From Sycobia sp. Sy_11 (lineage: Eukaryota > Arthropoda > Insecta > Hymenoptera > Epichrysomallidae), in the NCBI GenBank assembly GCA_018907035.1, contig JACCIC010000062.1:670001-734000 (forward strand): 64,000 nt of DNA, read 5' to 3'. Of the stretch, positions 1-10,998 are shown piece by piece. The notes under the pieces were generated by a model. The model did no database searches and was not told the origin of the DNA. It saw nothing but the letters and a program-made list of their open reading frames with translations. The translations under genes and the position numbers were made by a program. Numbering within the stretch: position 1 is the stretch's first letter; each line of letters opens with the position of its first letter.

Positions 1-1050
1 ATTAGATAAACGTTCAATGTTTAATCTACTATTCCCATACTGTATAATGAAATACACATACACTATTAATATGCATTCATGAATTAGTACACTAACATTA
101 ATTACAAACTTAATGTAAAATTTTTATCTAATTTTCTTGAAAATTACAGATTATTTCATTCATTAAATATATATGAGTCCACATAATGTAAGCAGAAATC
201 ATTCAATGATATATGAAAATACGTTAATGCAAATATGTGCTATTCGGAAAAATATACAATTACTTATTCAATGATCTTTCTGAATATTTATTTGGCTGAT
301 AACGATGGAACCTTTATGATTTAAAAAAGATAAAAAATTTTATAAATTGTGCAAATCATTTATTATTTTTATGATTTTGAATTACTTTCATAATTTAAAA
401 AACAAATGTCCTTTAATATAATCTAAGTACATATTACAATATTATCATTTATTTTATGATATGTTGCTATGTCCATATAAATCAAGTGGCTCGTTAGCGC
501 CACGAAAGCGAGTTTGAGAACCGCCTGCATAGCGGAACCGCTACACTATTTACTTCTATGTTGGGATTTTGAATTTTCAATCAATGAAAAAACTTCTTTA
601 TCACTTCTTTAACGATAATTTTCCAAAGCATATATACTAATTTATAAGCTAAAGAATAGTTTCTCACCGAAATTTTTCGCTAAAAAGTAGTTTTCAATAT
701 AATACTCCGTGCATGACTATTGCAAATGCTTAGAAACATTTCAATTTTATATAGATAGTAATAGTAAATACATAGAAAAAGGTGTATATATATATATATA
801 TATATATAGTAAAGTAATAATAAAAACAACTTTTAACAAAAATAAATTGGTTAGGCGAGTTTGAGGTGTACTTAGCATAGTTAAGCATTTTACATAAATC
901 TTCATGCGTTCTATAAAAAATTTATATAAAATACTTTCTGAAAATTCAAAATATATTTACACAAAGAATATTCTATAATTACATTAAAAATCAGTTCACT
1001 GATATAGTCACACGTCCTACTGATTGTGATAAACTATATAATGAATAATA
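1..1050. other. AT-rich intronic sequence with one GC-rich patch
   Basis: No coding exon is recognised here. The stretch is AT-rich and carries a (TA)n run at about 784-807. A short GC-rich island at about 487-545 stands out and contains two small hairpins (GTGGC/GCCAC and CCGC/GCGG); it is discussed as a finding. The region is presumably intron of the lola gene upstream of its first zinc-finger exon in this window. Confidence 0.5.
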
Positions 1051-2343
1051 TGAGGGTGGATTGATAAGTTTCCGGCCCGACCAAGAGATGGCGCCACTAA
1101 GCCTATCTTGAGGTGGCGTTCTATAGTAACATCCTTAGATAGTTTGTAGCTATAGTATCAGTCCGATCGCCATGTTAGTTTAGGTTTGAGAGCACGTTCA
1201 ACAAGACACATCGTGTTTTTCGTAAAAATGGAAAAGCTAGAAAAACATGCTGTCATCAAATAGTTTTATTTGAAAGAGTTAACGCCGAAGCAAATTAAAG
1301 AAGAGATGGACTCAACACTAGAGACAGGATGTCTCATATTCCCCCCATCATATTCAACCGTTAAGCAGTGGGTTTCCGAGTTTAAAAAGGGTCGTGTGAG
1401 CACCTCTGATGAGCCTCGCTCAGGACGCCCCATTGAGGTCACAACTCCAGATATGCTCGAAAAAATCGATCAAATAGTGCTGAAAGACTGCAGATTAAAA
1501 GTGCGTGAGATAGCTGAGACCTGTAAGATGGCATATGAACGTGTACAAAATATTTTGCACCAACATTTGTATATGGAATAGCCCTGTGTAAGATGTGTGC
1601 CGCGTTTGCTAACAGTCGACCAAAAATTGATTCGAAAGAACATTTCTACCGCTAATTTGGTGTTGTATATGCGTAATCCATACGAATTTCTGCGTCGATT
1701 CGTAACCGTTAACAAAACTTGGGTCCGCCACTACACTCCTGAAATCAAACAACAGTCTAAACAGTGGATTGGACCAGGGGAACAACTTTAAAAAAGGCAA
1801 AAACAATTTTTTCGGCGAACAAGGTTATGGCTACTGTTTTGGATGCAAGAGGTATTATATACATTGATTATCTTGAAAAGGGTAAAACTATCACTGGTCA
1901 ATACTACGCAGACTTATTACAACGTTTGAACTACGAAGTAAAAATTAAACAGCCTCATCTGGCGAAGAAAAAAATCTTGTTTCATCACGATAACGCACCA
2001 GCGCACACATCAATCGTTGCGATCAATCAACGATCTGAAGTTTGAATTGATGCCGCACCCTCCCTACTCTCCAGACCTAGCCCCGAGTAACTATTATCTT
2101 TTTCCTAACCTCAAAAAATGGCTTGGCGATAAAAGATTTGCGGATAATGAAGAAGTAATCAAAGCTACAAATGGGTTTTTTGAGGAGCTTGGCGAATCAG
2201 TCTATAGAGATGGCGTTACTAGACTAGAACACCGCTATTAGAAATGGATAATCCTTGGAGGAGATTATGTTGAGAAATAAAAAAAAAATTATTAAAAACG
2301 ATATTTTTCTTGGCCAGGCCGGAAACTTATCAATCTACCCTCG
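1051..2343 (+). mobile_element. Decayed mariner (Tc1/mariner) transposon, complete ends
   Basis: Inverted termini are visible at both ends: GAGGGTGGATTGATAAGTTT on the left and its near-perfect reverse complement on the right, about 26 bp each. TA dinucleotides flank the element at 1049-1050 and 2344-2345, which fits mariner target-site duplication. The length, about 1.3 kb, is that of a full mariner. The internal transposase reading frame is broken, so the copy is not autonomous. A second mariner starts only about 15 bp downstream. Confidence 0.92.
1228..2241 (+). pseudogene. Mariner transposase pseudogene
   Basis: The frame starts with ATG (MEKLEKHAVIK) at 1228 and meets an in-frame TAG at 1261, another at 1579, and frameshifts near 1780 and 2030. 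The N-terminal part keeps helix-turn-helix features ([18 protein letters not shown]). In the catalytic part the usual VTGDE(S/T)W block reads VTVNKTW, so the first Asp of the DD34D triad is Asn. HHDNAPAH keeps the second Asp. The third block reads SPDLAPSNYYLF, so the final Asp is also Asn. With two of three catalytic residues lost as well as stops, this is a dead cut-and-paste transposase. Confidence 0.9.
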
Positions 2344-2358
2344 TAATGAAACATAATC

Positions 2359-3328
2359 TTAGGAGCCGGAATTAGTTTCTGATCTGAAATCTTAGTTTTT
2401 CTGAAAAGTCAGATGTGTCGGATCTAGTACTAACTTTTAGTTTTACCAATAAAATTCAGTTAACATTATCATTTTTTGATCAGTAAAAACTGAATCGTGA
2501 TAAATCGTTTTTTCGGCACGTCCTTTTGCACTATTTTGATTTGAAAAAAAGTGTAGCAGAAGCTTATCTATTGCTTCAAGAATGTTATGGCAAACAAACT
2601 CCATCGCTTACAACATGTAAAACGTGGTTTCAGTGGTATAGAAATGGAGATACTGATGTTAAGAACGTTTTGGACAACCGAAAATGTTTGAAGATAGTGA
2701 ATTGCAAGCATAATTGGACGAAAACTCAGCTCAAACGCAGAAAGAACTTGCTAATAAGTTAGGAGCCAGTGACGGAGTGGTTGGGAAACGTTTACATGTG
2801 ATAGGAAAATAAATAAAAAAATACAGAAGGAAAATGGATGCTATACGATTTGACCGAAAGTGTATTTGATCGGACCAACAGTGTGTGCTGTACTATAATC
2901 TGCTAAAACCGAGTGGAACCGTCCACTGCCGAGGTATACAAATGCTAACTGCACAATTTGCAACAAAATTGATCAAACATAGTTCAGCAGTCGCGAGCAA
3001 TAGGCGCAAAGTCATTGTTTTGTATGACAACGCTTGAATGCGAAGTGTTGCCAGATTCTGCGTACTCGCTAAACATAGGCCTTCTGATTTCCACCTATTC
3101 AGATCGATGCAGCACGAACTCGCTGGTGCGTACTTCCGATATGTTCAAGAAATGCGAGAATTTGTGGATGATTGGATCGCCTCGAAACCGTCATCGTTCA
3201 TTGTCAGAAACATGGGAAAAAGTAGTAGAAGATTACGGAAAATATTTTGATTAATAACGTGTATCCATTTTCCATCATAAATGTCCTTTTTCCGTTAAAA
3301 AAGGTCGAAAACTAAGTTCGTCTCCTAA
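2359..3328 (+). mobile_element. Second decayed mariner element
   Basis: The left end reads TTAGGAGCCGGAATTAGTTT. The right end is its approximate reverse complement (AAACTAAGTTCGTCTCCTAA), followed by TA. The termini differ from those of the copy at 1051-2343, so this is a different mariner family that inserted next to it. At about 970 bp it is shorter than a full mariner, which implies internal deletions. The left TA is not preserved. Confidence 0.8.
2526..3254 (+). pseudogene. Mariner transposase remnant
   Basis: Fragments in shifting frames match the mariner transposase layout. The N-terminal part (FDLKKSVAEAYLLLQECYGKQ, then TCKTWFQWYRNGDTDV) corresponds to the helix-turn-helix region. 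Further on, VLYDNA keeps the second catalytic Asp block and PSDFHLFRSMQHELAG matches the third block, with its Asp present. The tail (DDWIASKP, then WEKVVEDYGKYFD) matches the usual mariner C-terminus. There are many stops and frameshifts, and much of the middle is missing. Confidence 0.85.
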
Positions 3329-3330
3329 TA

Positions 3331-4288
3331 ATATATGTAATTGTATTGTAAATCTTTTCCTAATAAAACAAAAAAATGTTCACATATCAAAATATATTTA
3401 TAAAAAATAATTTTCTAAAATCTTCCGAAATATATTAACAAAAAATAAATTATATAGCACAATAGTGTCTTAAAACAATGGACTATTAAAATAAATGGCT
3501 AAGTATATTTTATATACATCCCTATAAATAACAGCATGTACAGTTTACATAAATACATCTAAAACTTTAAAAAATAATAATAAATAAATAGTTTTAACGG
3601 ATATACAGCCTAATAAAGTAATCAGATCCTTTACAAAGAGCCGAGATTATTTTCACATCATTTTTTGAACACGTGGTCTCATGAAAAGTATTAATTATCT
3701 TGAATTATCGATGCTTTTAGGTGAATATTCTTTTGCTATTGATTTCAGGAGTATATTTATGTCATTGGTGAACATTCACATATAAGTCGAAATATGCTTT
3801 TAGCGAGCCTGTGATATGATTGCGTTCAATAACAAAATACTACTTTATTTGTCTTATAATTATTATGTCATGGAATGGAATGTTTTTGATAGTTTGAAGC
3901 TCATATTTGTTATTGTTTTAAGTATTTGTGAATAAAACTTAATAGTTGATCATTTATGAGATTTGATATCGATTGGTATGTATACTTTTTCTAATACCAA
4001 TTTTTTATTTAATATCATTTATAGCGGTATTACCTACTTTGGCAGTAACGGTATATAATTATTTATACGTGTATGCCAATACGGATTCAAATTTGAATCG
4101 TAATTATTTCGCAAAAACATTTTTCAAAAGATTGATATCAAAATTGTGTGGGGGATATTAATGAGATACCGGCAAACCAAGTAATGTAATCTTCATTATA
4201 TTCCAAAATATATTAACATTACCTATTATTCAAAATATGTAATGATACTTAAATTGCCGAATTTTAAAAAATATAAATATAAAATTAA
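3331..4288. other. Intronic sequence, nothing recognised
   Basis: AT-rich sequence without a supported exon. A 62-codon frame at 3973-4161 has a hydrophobic start but no splice sites in the phase used by this gene and no recognisable family. Confidence 0.4.
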
Positions 4289-4396
4289 ATTAATAAATAT
4301 TTTTATCACTTTTACAGTCTCTCAATAATGACAGTCAGACAGTCAGACTTAAATTAAATTTTAATTTAATTCAGAACAGTCGACATAAGTACAATT
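4289..4396 (+). mobile_element. Short copy of the inverted-end repeat family
   Basis: It starts with TTAATAAATATTTTTATCAC and a TTTACAGTCT block and ends with CAGTCGACATAAGTACAATT. The same left and right blocks delimit the longer elements at 45009, 53308, 59759 and 62917. The interior is almost entirely deleted; it keeps a short ACAGTCAGACAGTCAGAC tract, which resembles part of the 45009 copy. Confidence 0.65.
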
Positions 4397-5488
4397 TTTA
4401 ATTTTAATATAAATATCAGTTATTACAAATTTAAGTTTTTTTACTTAAACAAGTCAAAAATCTGAAAAGCAAAAAATTGTAATTTTTAAAAAATATATCT
4501 TTTTTACGTTGAGTACATCACTTAATTTATAAAACGAATTTGTTATTTTTATTAATATATTTTTATATTTTTAGATGAACGTTTTATAAGAATTTTAATA
4601 CATGGAAGAAATTTCGTCAGTTCCAGGCTTCTAGCAGCGTAATCAGGAATCTTTTTAGTTATGTTTCAGACATTGTGTTTCGTTCTAGTGACATTAACTA
4701 TGTGGATGAAATATATACCTGTTCGAGCTCTCAAAAATGTTATAAATACTAAATTGCAATAATAATTAATTTTTATGGAGTTCAAATATATATAAATTGA
4801 TTTGCATTTTTAATTTTTTTGTTTAAATAATTTGGTCAATTTATAATGTCCTATGTTAAACACTTTATATATATTATAGTTTTACTTAATGTACGGCTTT
4901 TTAGAAGTCTTAATAACAACAACAACAACAACGATATTGTTGTCCTTATGTCTATATAATTTATTTATGACACATTATCTTTAAGTTTGATATTTAATGT
5001 GTAGATATTTTTTGAAATTGTACTGTTATTTAAAATTAAGTATAATAAATATTAATTTCTATTATTTTAGTTTTATTCCATAATTTGTTTCTATCTAATC
5101 AATGTCACATACCTTTTTAATATATATGTTGGTTAATATAATTTCAGTAGCCTATTTTTAATCTATTTGAAATATATTTAAGTTGTTCTATTTCTGAACA
5201 TTCATGTCTAATTTTTAATTTAGTATTTTCTTTGATTGCTTCGTGGTTTTTAAGAGAGCTTATATATGTCTCACTCCATTTGTTTATACCTGAATCAGCA
5301 ATCAATAAGTAAGCCTTTCTTTAAACATTATAGGAAATAATATAAACGAAATAGCCAATTAAAAATATAATTTTAATCTATAAAGGACAACACTGTTTTA
5401 TTTCATAATAAACTACCTCATACATGTTCTATATCTCTTGCCAAAATTTCATTTGATTAACGTATAAAATTAATATTTTATGTTATAG
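4397..5488. other. Intronic sequence upstream of first exon pair
   Basis: AT-rich, with a short (AAC)n-like run near 4917. An AG acceptor near 4576 is followed by a 21-codon open frame with no donor and no cysteines. It was not accepted as an exon. Confidence 0.4.
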
Positions 5489-5566
5489 AACTCAATTTCA
5501 TTGCTGGTAATAAAAACTATTCCTTTCAAGAATCTGTTAATAATACTGCTCAGGAACATCCCAAAT
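5489..5566 (+). CDS. lola: lola small cassette exon, 78 nt, phase 1-1
   Basis: The acceptor is TGTTATAG at 5481-5488 and the donor is T|GTAAGTGA at 5567, close to consensus. The exon opens with two bases of a split codon and ends with one, the same phase as the zinc-finger exon 100 bp downstream, so it can be included or skipped in frame. It encodes 25 full residues (LNFIAGNKNYSFQESVNNTA, then QEHPK), a polar linker with no domain that I recognise. It probably extends the linker between the shared N-terminal part and the finger exon at 5667. The splice pattern is seen in the sequence; use of the exon is inferred. Confidence 0.72.
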
Positions 5567-5666
5567 GTAAGTGACTAAATTTAGACCAATGTTTAGGTTG
5601 AAAATTTAATGTTAAAGTAATAAATATATAAATAATAATTGAGTATTTAACATTCGATTCTTATAG

Positions 5667-6361
5667 ATTCTGAATTCGAACTAGTCTACTGTGCAGAATG
5701 TAAAATAGAATACCAAACTAAAATAATTAGCCAGAAGGTAGCATATTGCATTCGTTGTAACTCTATGGTTAAATACTGCTGTCAACGTTGCAGAAAGTTT
5801 TATAAGACCGGAAAAAATTTACGAGTGCACTTGAAGTTCGAATGCAACAAAAGTCGCAACATTCAATGTTCTCAATGTTCTTATCGAACTACGAGAAAAG
5901 GTAATTTGGTTGTACACATGTTTGCAAAGCACTCTAAACCCGGTCAGAACGTTTTTCATCGTTGTTTTAAGTGTGGTAGGCCTTATAAGTATCGCACGCA
6001 CATGCTGCGGCATGTGAAATTCTGCGGACTATCGCAAAATTCCAATGGGATGATTTCATTGTCTAGTAACGATTTGTCAGTTACGAAATGTTTTCAATGT
6101 ACCGTATGCGGAAAGAAATATCAGTATGAAGCCTGTCTTGAGAAACATTCGAAAGTTTGCTATGAAGGTTGCGCTATATCTTGTGAACATTGTAATGTTA
6201 CTGTCGGGCAGAAACAAATGATGATAAAGCACTTAAAAGAATATCATTCTTGGCTATATCCGCAGAATTGTAGAAATTGTGGCAAGACCTACAAATTTCC
6301 ATCTCGATTATGGAGACATGAATCACATTGCAAAAATGATTTGAAAATGAGCTCTAATTGA
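5667..6361 (+). CDS. lola: lola alternative terminal exon, long type (zinc ribbon + 6 fingers)
   Basis: The exon follows the acceptor CTTATAG, starts with two bases of a split codon, and runs 230 codons to TGA. Residues 8-30 form a CAEC...CIRC zinc-ribbon-like head. Six fingers follow: CCQRC-region C2HC, CSQC C2H2 (ends HMFAKH), CFKC C2HC (HVKFC), CTVC C2HC (HSKVC), CEHC C2H2 (HLKEYH) and CRNC C2HC (HESHC). It would give one lola isoform its DNA-binding specificity. It has more fingers than any other exon here and is more AT-rich in codon use than the compact exons. A cassette exon at 5489 lies just upstream. Family assignment comes from the shared phase and finger style of the array. Confidence 0.85.
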
Positions 6362-8745
6362 TCTTAATTTAGTGTAGTAGAGACTAAATTAAGATAAATT
6401 ATGAAAATTGTTTCTTTATTTAACATTATGTTATGTTATGTTTAACATTATTTATGTTACATAGTTATTTTAAGAAATCGATATTAAAATAACTATCTTA
6501 TAATTTGATTGAATTTTATCATATATTAAGGTCATTGTTAAATATTATAAGAAATATAATGATAACTTGAAATTGAACCTTGCTAAAAAAACTATAGTTA
6601 TTTAGAGGTCATCTTGAATTTTTTTACGGGTAGCTTTATGTGATATAGAGATTAAACTAAACTAAACAAATCTGTAGAACAATTTGAAGGTTGAATCGTA
6701 ATATGTTGGAAAACAAGGCCATTTTGGTTCGTTATCCTGTTTTTTATTATTTACATAAAAAGTAATAGCACCAAAAAAGTTTCCTTTCATTTAACGCTAA
6801 TTCATAAAAAAGAATAGGAAAGCCAGAAATGGAAGGATAAAACTCATATTATCTCCGATACGAAAAGGAATGAAAACTCAAAAACAACAAATGGAATTGA
6901 AGAAACAAGGTTTGTTTTCCTAAGTTATTCATAATCTGTTAGCGTACAAGTTTGAAATGTGCAATACATTGAGTTTAACAGGTATAGAATAAGGAGACAA
7001 TACGAGGTATTATCAATGGATACGAATCTTATTCCTTTCATTCTGAAAATTTACATTTTTTTTATGTTTGCCGCTCATTTTTATCTTATTTCTATATCCA
7101 TCAACCTACACAAATTTTAAATTGGTTAACAAGTCTCATTACTTTCATCTCTCGATTTCCCATTCTTTTTCGACAATAGAGCCTTATGAGGCCAAAAAGT
7201 CGGATTGTTCTACTGAGAAAAATCAGTCCAAATTGACTCATATTTAATCATCATGAAAAAAAAAATTTTTGTTAGAAAAATTAATAGAATGAAATCTCTT
7301 ACCTCTTTAAAATAAGCTCCAATAAATAAAAGAAAACAGTTAATATTGCAAATTAATAATGTGTAAAACCTGAATTAAGTAAAAACTTCTACATGTGTGT
7401 CAAGTATTGGTCTGAAATCATTTCTTCTCAGTTTTTCTTATGTTTTATCATTTTCTATAATTATATAAACGTTGAAAAAGAAAGTTATTATATACATTAT
7501 CATTTCAGAATAAAAGTTTGAACGTATAATTTAGTTAAAAAATAAATATAATTGTATTGCGTTCTTCTATTAACTCCTTGATAAAAATAGAAATAAAATT
7601 AAATAATTTTTCTGTTTTAAAAAGCTATTCTTCTTTTTATTTTACTATACTGCTCAAAATAGAAGTAATGGATCAATTACAAATATTGTGTAAAAAGCTA
7701 TGCCTTGTATTAATTATCAAAAGAACAATAAATTTTAAATTAAAAATTTTACAAATATTATGTAAAAAGCTGTCTTGTATTAACTACGAAGAAAATAATC
7801 AATTTCAAATTGCAAAGATTTTAGATGGAAATCTGCTTTTCCATATATAATATCAGTAAAAAATGTTGTTATTAGAATAAGTATTTTATTATAAATTCAT
7901 AATTTACTTACTTCTTTCTTTCCATGTTTTTATATACAGCGCATTCAAAGAATCAAAATTTGGTTTTCTAATCAGAACGTCAAAAGAGAGTATGAATCAA
8001 AAATATTCAATAAGGAAATTTGTCAACTTGTACAGTACAAATATATGGTGACTTTTCATTCTCGACCTATTGAGGAAATCCAGTATTCTTGTATTTTTCG
8101 AACAACTTGAATAACCATTATCTATTCATGTATTTACAATATTATTATAATTCGTATATAATTTCATAATTATGTACTTTATTATAAATAAAAATATTAT
8201 AATAAAAAGTTTATTTCGAGAAAATTCTTTGTGTAGCTTGATAAATTGCTTTAATTGTACTATTTTACTTTTATAAATTGTATAAGAAATATTAACTATT
8301 TATTTACATTTTGAAATTTATTTAAGTAATTTTCATGTTTAATTCATAATTATTTTAGTATATAAGCATTTGCAGATCCACCTTACAATTATACTAATTT
8401 TTTTAAAAATATTTAAAAATTATAATAATAATCTGATATATTCAATTAAGTATTATAATTTTTATTTTTGAAGTAATATAATTTTAATTTAATGGTATTA
8501 AAAATATGAAAATGTAGCATACACTTTTTATAATAAATTATAATATTAATTTCACGATAAGTTTTTTTTTTTTATTATCGAAGATATTTCCATTTTCCTT
8601 CATTAATAATTTTTCTATTCTTAACTTCAATAAGTTATACTAACATCTTGTTCTCGAGCATGTTTTATGTATTTAACGATGTTATTATGAAAGCCACATA
8701 AGAATATTGTTCATAATAATCATTTCTTAATTTTAACTTCGCTAG
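6362..8745. other. Intronic sequence; local duplication and homeodomain-like fragment
   Basis: No lola exon is seen. At about 7675-7825 a segment of roughly 75 bp occurs twice in tandem: both copies contain an ACAAATATT..TGTAAAAAGCT block followed by a TTGTATTAA block. At 7940-8110 one frame reads RIKIWFSNQNVKRE, which resembles a homeodomain recognition helix (see findings). The rest is AT-rich and unremarkable. Confidence 0.4.
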
Positions 8746-8832
8746 GTGATAATTCAGACGTGAAACCATTTTTAAAAATCAGTGATGTTCGAACAGTTAT
8801 GAAATCAGAGTTTTTTTCGGAATTGTTTAATA
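8746..8832 (+). CDS. lola: lola small cassette exon, 87 nt, paralogue of 10531-10617
   Basis: The acceptor is TTCGCTAG (ending 8745) and the donor A|GTATGG is at 8833, giving exactly 87 nt with 1-1 phase. It encodes NSDVKPFLKISDVRTVMKSE followed by a short tail. The exon at 10531-10617 has the same length, the same splice positions and the related peptide NSDERPFLKIRAVRSLRKS, so the two are duplicates. The motif (K/R)PFLKI is not one I can assign to a known domain. The downstream terminal exon at 8913 is broken, so this cassette may be a relic, or it may be spliced to a more distal finger exon. Confidence 0.62.
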
Positions 8833-8912
8833 GTATGGTTACTTTCCCTATAATTTATTTCAAAAAAAGACATTTATTAACAATTGTATTGTAATAATAT
8901 GCTGGCTTTTAG

Positions 8913-9109
8913 GAGATACATCTGACACTGCAAAGAATAATGAAACTGTTATAGAGAAACGAATAATATTGACACCTACGAGAGTTGAATATTGAAAGTC
9001 AAATCGCATGGTTTGTAGATATTGTGGCAAGAGGTATAAGACGCGAGTTCCTTTCAAGAAACACGAATCTTGTTACTTGTCTAACCTTATAAAGTATGAT
9101 TTATTGTAA
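8913..9109 (+). pseudogene. lola: Decayed lola long-type terminal exon (single finger left)
   Basis: The acceptor CTTTTAG ends at 8912 and the frame is the one used throughout the array, but an in-frame TGA at 8993-8995 stops translation after 26 codons. Beyond it, the same frame encodes CRYCGKRYKTRVPFKKHESC, a C2HC finger matching the last finger of the long-type exons (compare CRNCGKTYK...HESHC in the exon at 5667), and then reaches TAA at 9107. The head and middle fingers are missing. This is a truncated terminal exon with a nonsense mutation; it could still end a short isoform without fingers. Confidence 0.75.
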
Positions 9110-10530
9110 TTTAATTTGATGCCAGGAAATATTTTTTGATTGAATGTCATTCTGTTGCAAGACGTTTTGTACATGGATATTTTCATATATCTTTAACTTC
9201 TTATGTGATCAACAATTTTGATATTAGCGCATTATAAATAATTTTAATAAAACGCATTTACGAAATTATGAATGGTAATAAGATAAATAATTAAATTCGT
9301 GCTGAAACTTATTATAAGGAACGATGTTATAACTGCGAGTGATCGAAACTACGAAACGACTTACCCAATTATAAAAGGATTACTATCAAGAGTTTACATA
9401 CTCATATAACATGGTTTTCTATTACTGCAAATAGTTTCCGAAACAATGTCTATATAAGTTGAAATTGAATTATTTTCAAATGTTATGTCCAATTAGCATA
9501 AAACCGTATATGATTGATTTTATTTCCATTATTTCTCTATAATCTGGACACTCACTTATATCCCTTCATATAAGTACAGTATTTAAGGCTAATTATAAAT
9601 TATTTACTTTATTTTATTATTTCTTAACTGAAAAACATTGTATATTTAATAGAATAATTTAAGATTAAACAGTTAAGATTTCTGTTTAAATACAATTATG
9701 TGTAGCCTATAAACAAAAAGAAAATTTATTATTATAGATTTATTAGAATAGAATTTACTGTCGATAAAATTTTTTTATTTCATTTCGCAGAAATTCACTG
9801 CATTGCAGATATATTTTCTAGTTTGAAATAAATTCCTCTTTGATTTTAGTAATACGATTCAAATTTAAGCAGAAGCTACAAAATTCGTTCGCAGTTAGTT
9901 AAAAAGCATTGAAAAAATTTAATTTTCAATGAAGTCTTCAATAGATAAAATCAATAATATTAAGTAATAATATGATCACTTTCATACTTTCATCTATTGT
10001 TATGAATTTTACCTAATTTGATTATTGGATAATTTATTATAAATAAAAATTGTTTTTTTATTACAAAAAATCTTTTATTTATCTTGCTAAGATAATCTAC
10101 CTCTATAATGATATCTAACATACAAATTATATACGAACGTTTAATTATGTTTCAACTTTTTGGAGAAAGTTCAAGTTCTGGTGAATAGTTTTGAAATTTA
10201 AATAGTATTTTTTATATGTGTAAACATTTAAATAAGCTAATAAAATTACAAAAATGAAATGAAGAAGATAATATTTATTTATTAATTGTGAACCTAATGT
10301 TATTAAAAAATTGAAATTGTATAACATTTAGTATATCCGTCTCATCAGATTTTCATTATTAAAAATTGAATTAAATACTAAACTTTTTCTTGTAATTTTC
10401 TTGTGTAATTTGCATACTAACATCTTTTTATTCAGCTTGCTTTACAGCTACAATTATGATAACCGAGAAGCGTTAATAATAATATTGTTCATACTAATAT
10501 TTGTGTATTCTCTAATTTTATTTTTCTTAG
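9110..10530. other. Intronic sequence, nothing recognised
   Basis: AT-rich sequence. A 60-codon minus-strand frame at 10145-10327 is low-complexity and hydrophobic, typical of chance frames in AT-rich DNA. No repeat family or exon was identified. Confidence 0.4.
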
Positions 10531-10617
10531 GGTTAAATTCAGATGAAAGACCATTTTTAAAAATTCGTGCTGTTCGATCTCTTAGGAAATCAACTTTCAA
10601 TTCCAAGTTGTGTGAAG
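10531..10617 (+). CDS. lola: lola small cassette exon, 87 nt, (K/R)PFLKI type
   Basis: The acceptor is TTTTTCTTAG and the donor is G|GTATAA at 10618; phase is 1-1. It encodes LNSDERPFLKIRAVRSLRKS and then TFNSKLCE plus a split Gly codon. It is the paralogue of the exon at 8746-8832, with identical length and splice positions. Three cassettes lie in a row here (10531, 10696, 10948), all upstream of the finger exon at 11987, and together they would add about 86 residues to that isoform. The basic AVRSLRKS segment is followed by acidic sequence in the next two cassettes. Confidence 0.72.
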
Positions 10618-10695
10618 GTATAATTACTTTTTACCAAAATTATATTTATGAACAGTTAGTATACAATAATTGTAAAAAAATACATTATTTTCTAG

Positions 10696-10815
10696 TGAAT
10701 ACTTCTGCTGTTTTAAAGAAACAAAGGGAAAAGTGTATCAATTATTCAGAATCTGATGTAGATTGTAATGATTCAGACAGTGAAGATTTGGCACCATTTG
10801 GATTAAACTTTTCAA
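10696..10815 (+). CDS. lola: lola small acidic cassette exon, 120 nt (donor uncertain)
   Basis: The acceptor TATTTTCTAG ends at 10695 and the exon opens in the shared phase. It encodes NTSAVLKKQREKCINY and then the acidic run SESDVDCNDSDSEDLAPFG. That Ser/Asp/Glu stretch has the look of casein kinase 2 sites. The best phase-compatible donor is A|GTTTGT at 10816, which is weak, so the 3' boundary is less sure than for the neighbouring cassettes. The frame stays open from the exon at 10531 through this one, so intron retention is also possible. Confidence 0.55.
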
Positions 10816-10947
10816 GTTTGTATACTTTAAAATTATACATTTAAAATTTCTTATTTGGCTTAATAGAAATTTGGCTTGGAAATCATTTACAGTTCGTTTA
10901 CTATTTAAAATCAAATTATAATGACTAAAAAATAAATCTTTTATCAG

Positions 10948-10998
10948 ATGATGCAGACGAGTGTAATCCTGATTACGATGTCGATGATGAAATTAGTG
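10948..10998 (+). CDS. lola: lola small acidic cassette exon, 51 nt
   Basis: The acceptor is TTTTATCAG and the donor is G|GTAAGATT at 10999, a strong match; phase is 1-1. It encodes DADECNPDYDVDDEIS plus a split Gly. The peptide is strongly acidic (8 Asp/Glu in 16 residues) and continues the acidic theme of the cassette at 10696. It lies about 1 kb upstream of the long-type finger exon at 11987. Confidence 0.72.

Noticed and set aside
3973..4161. 62-codon open frame with hydrophobic N-terminus
   Set aside because: No splice sites in the phase of the gene, AT-rich codons, no recognisable family; likely chance.
4577..4640. Open stretch after ATATTTTTAG
   Set aside because: No donor, no cysteines, ends in TAA; no reason to prefer it to chance.
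7557..7850. 97-codon open frame
   Set aside because: Created by an AT-rich tandem duplication of about 75 bp; low-complexity and without a domain.
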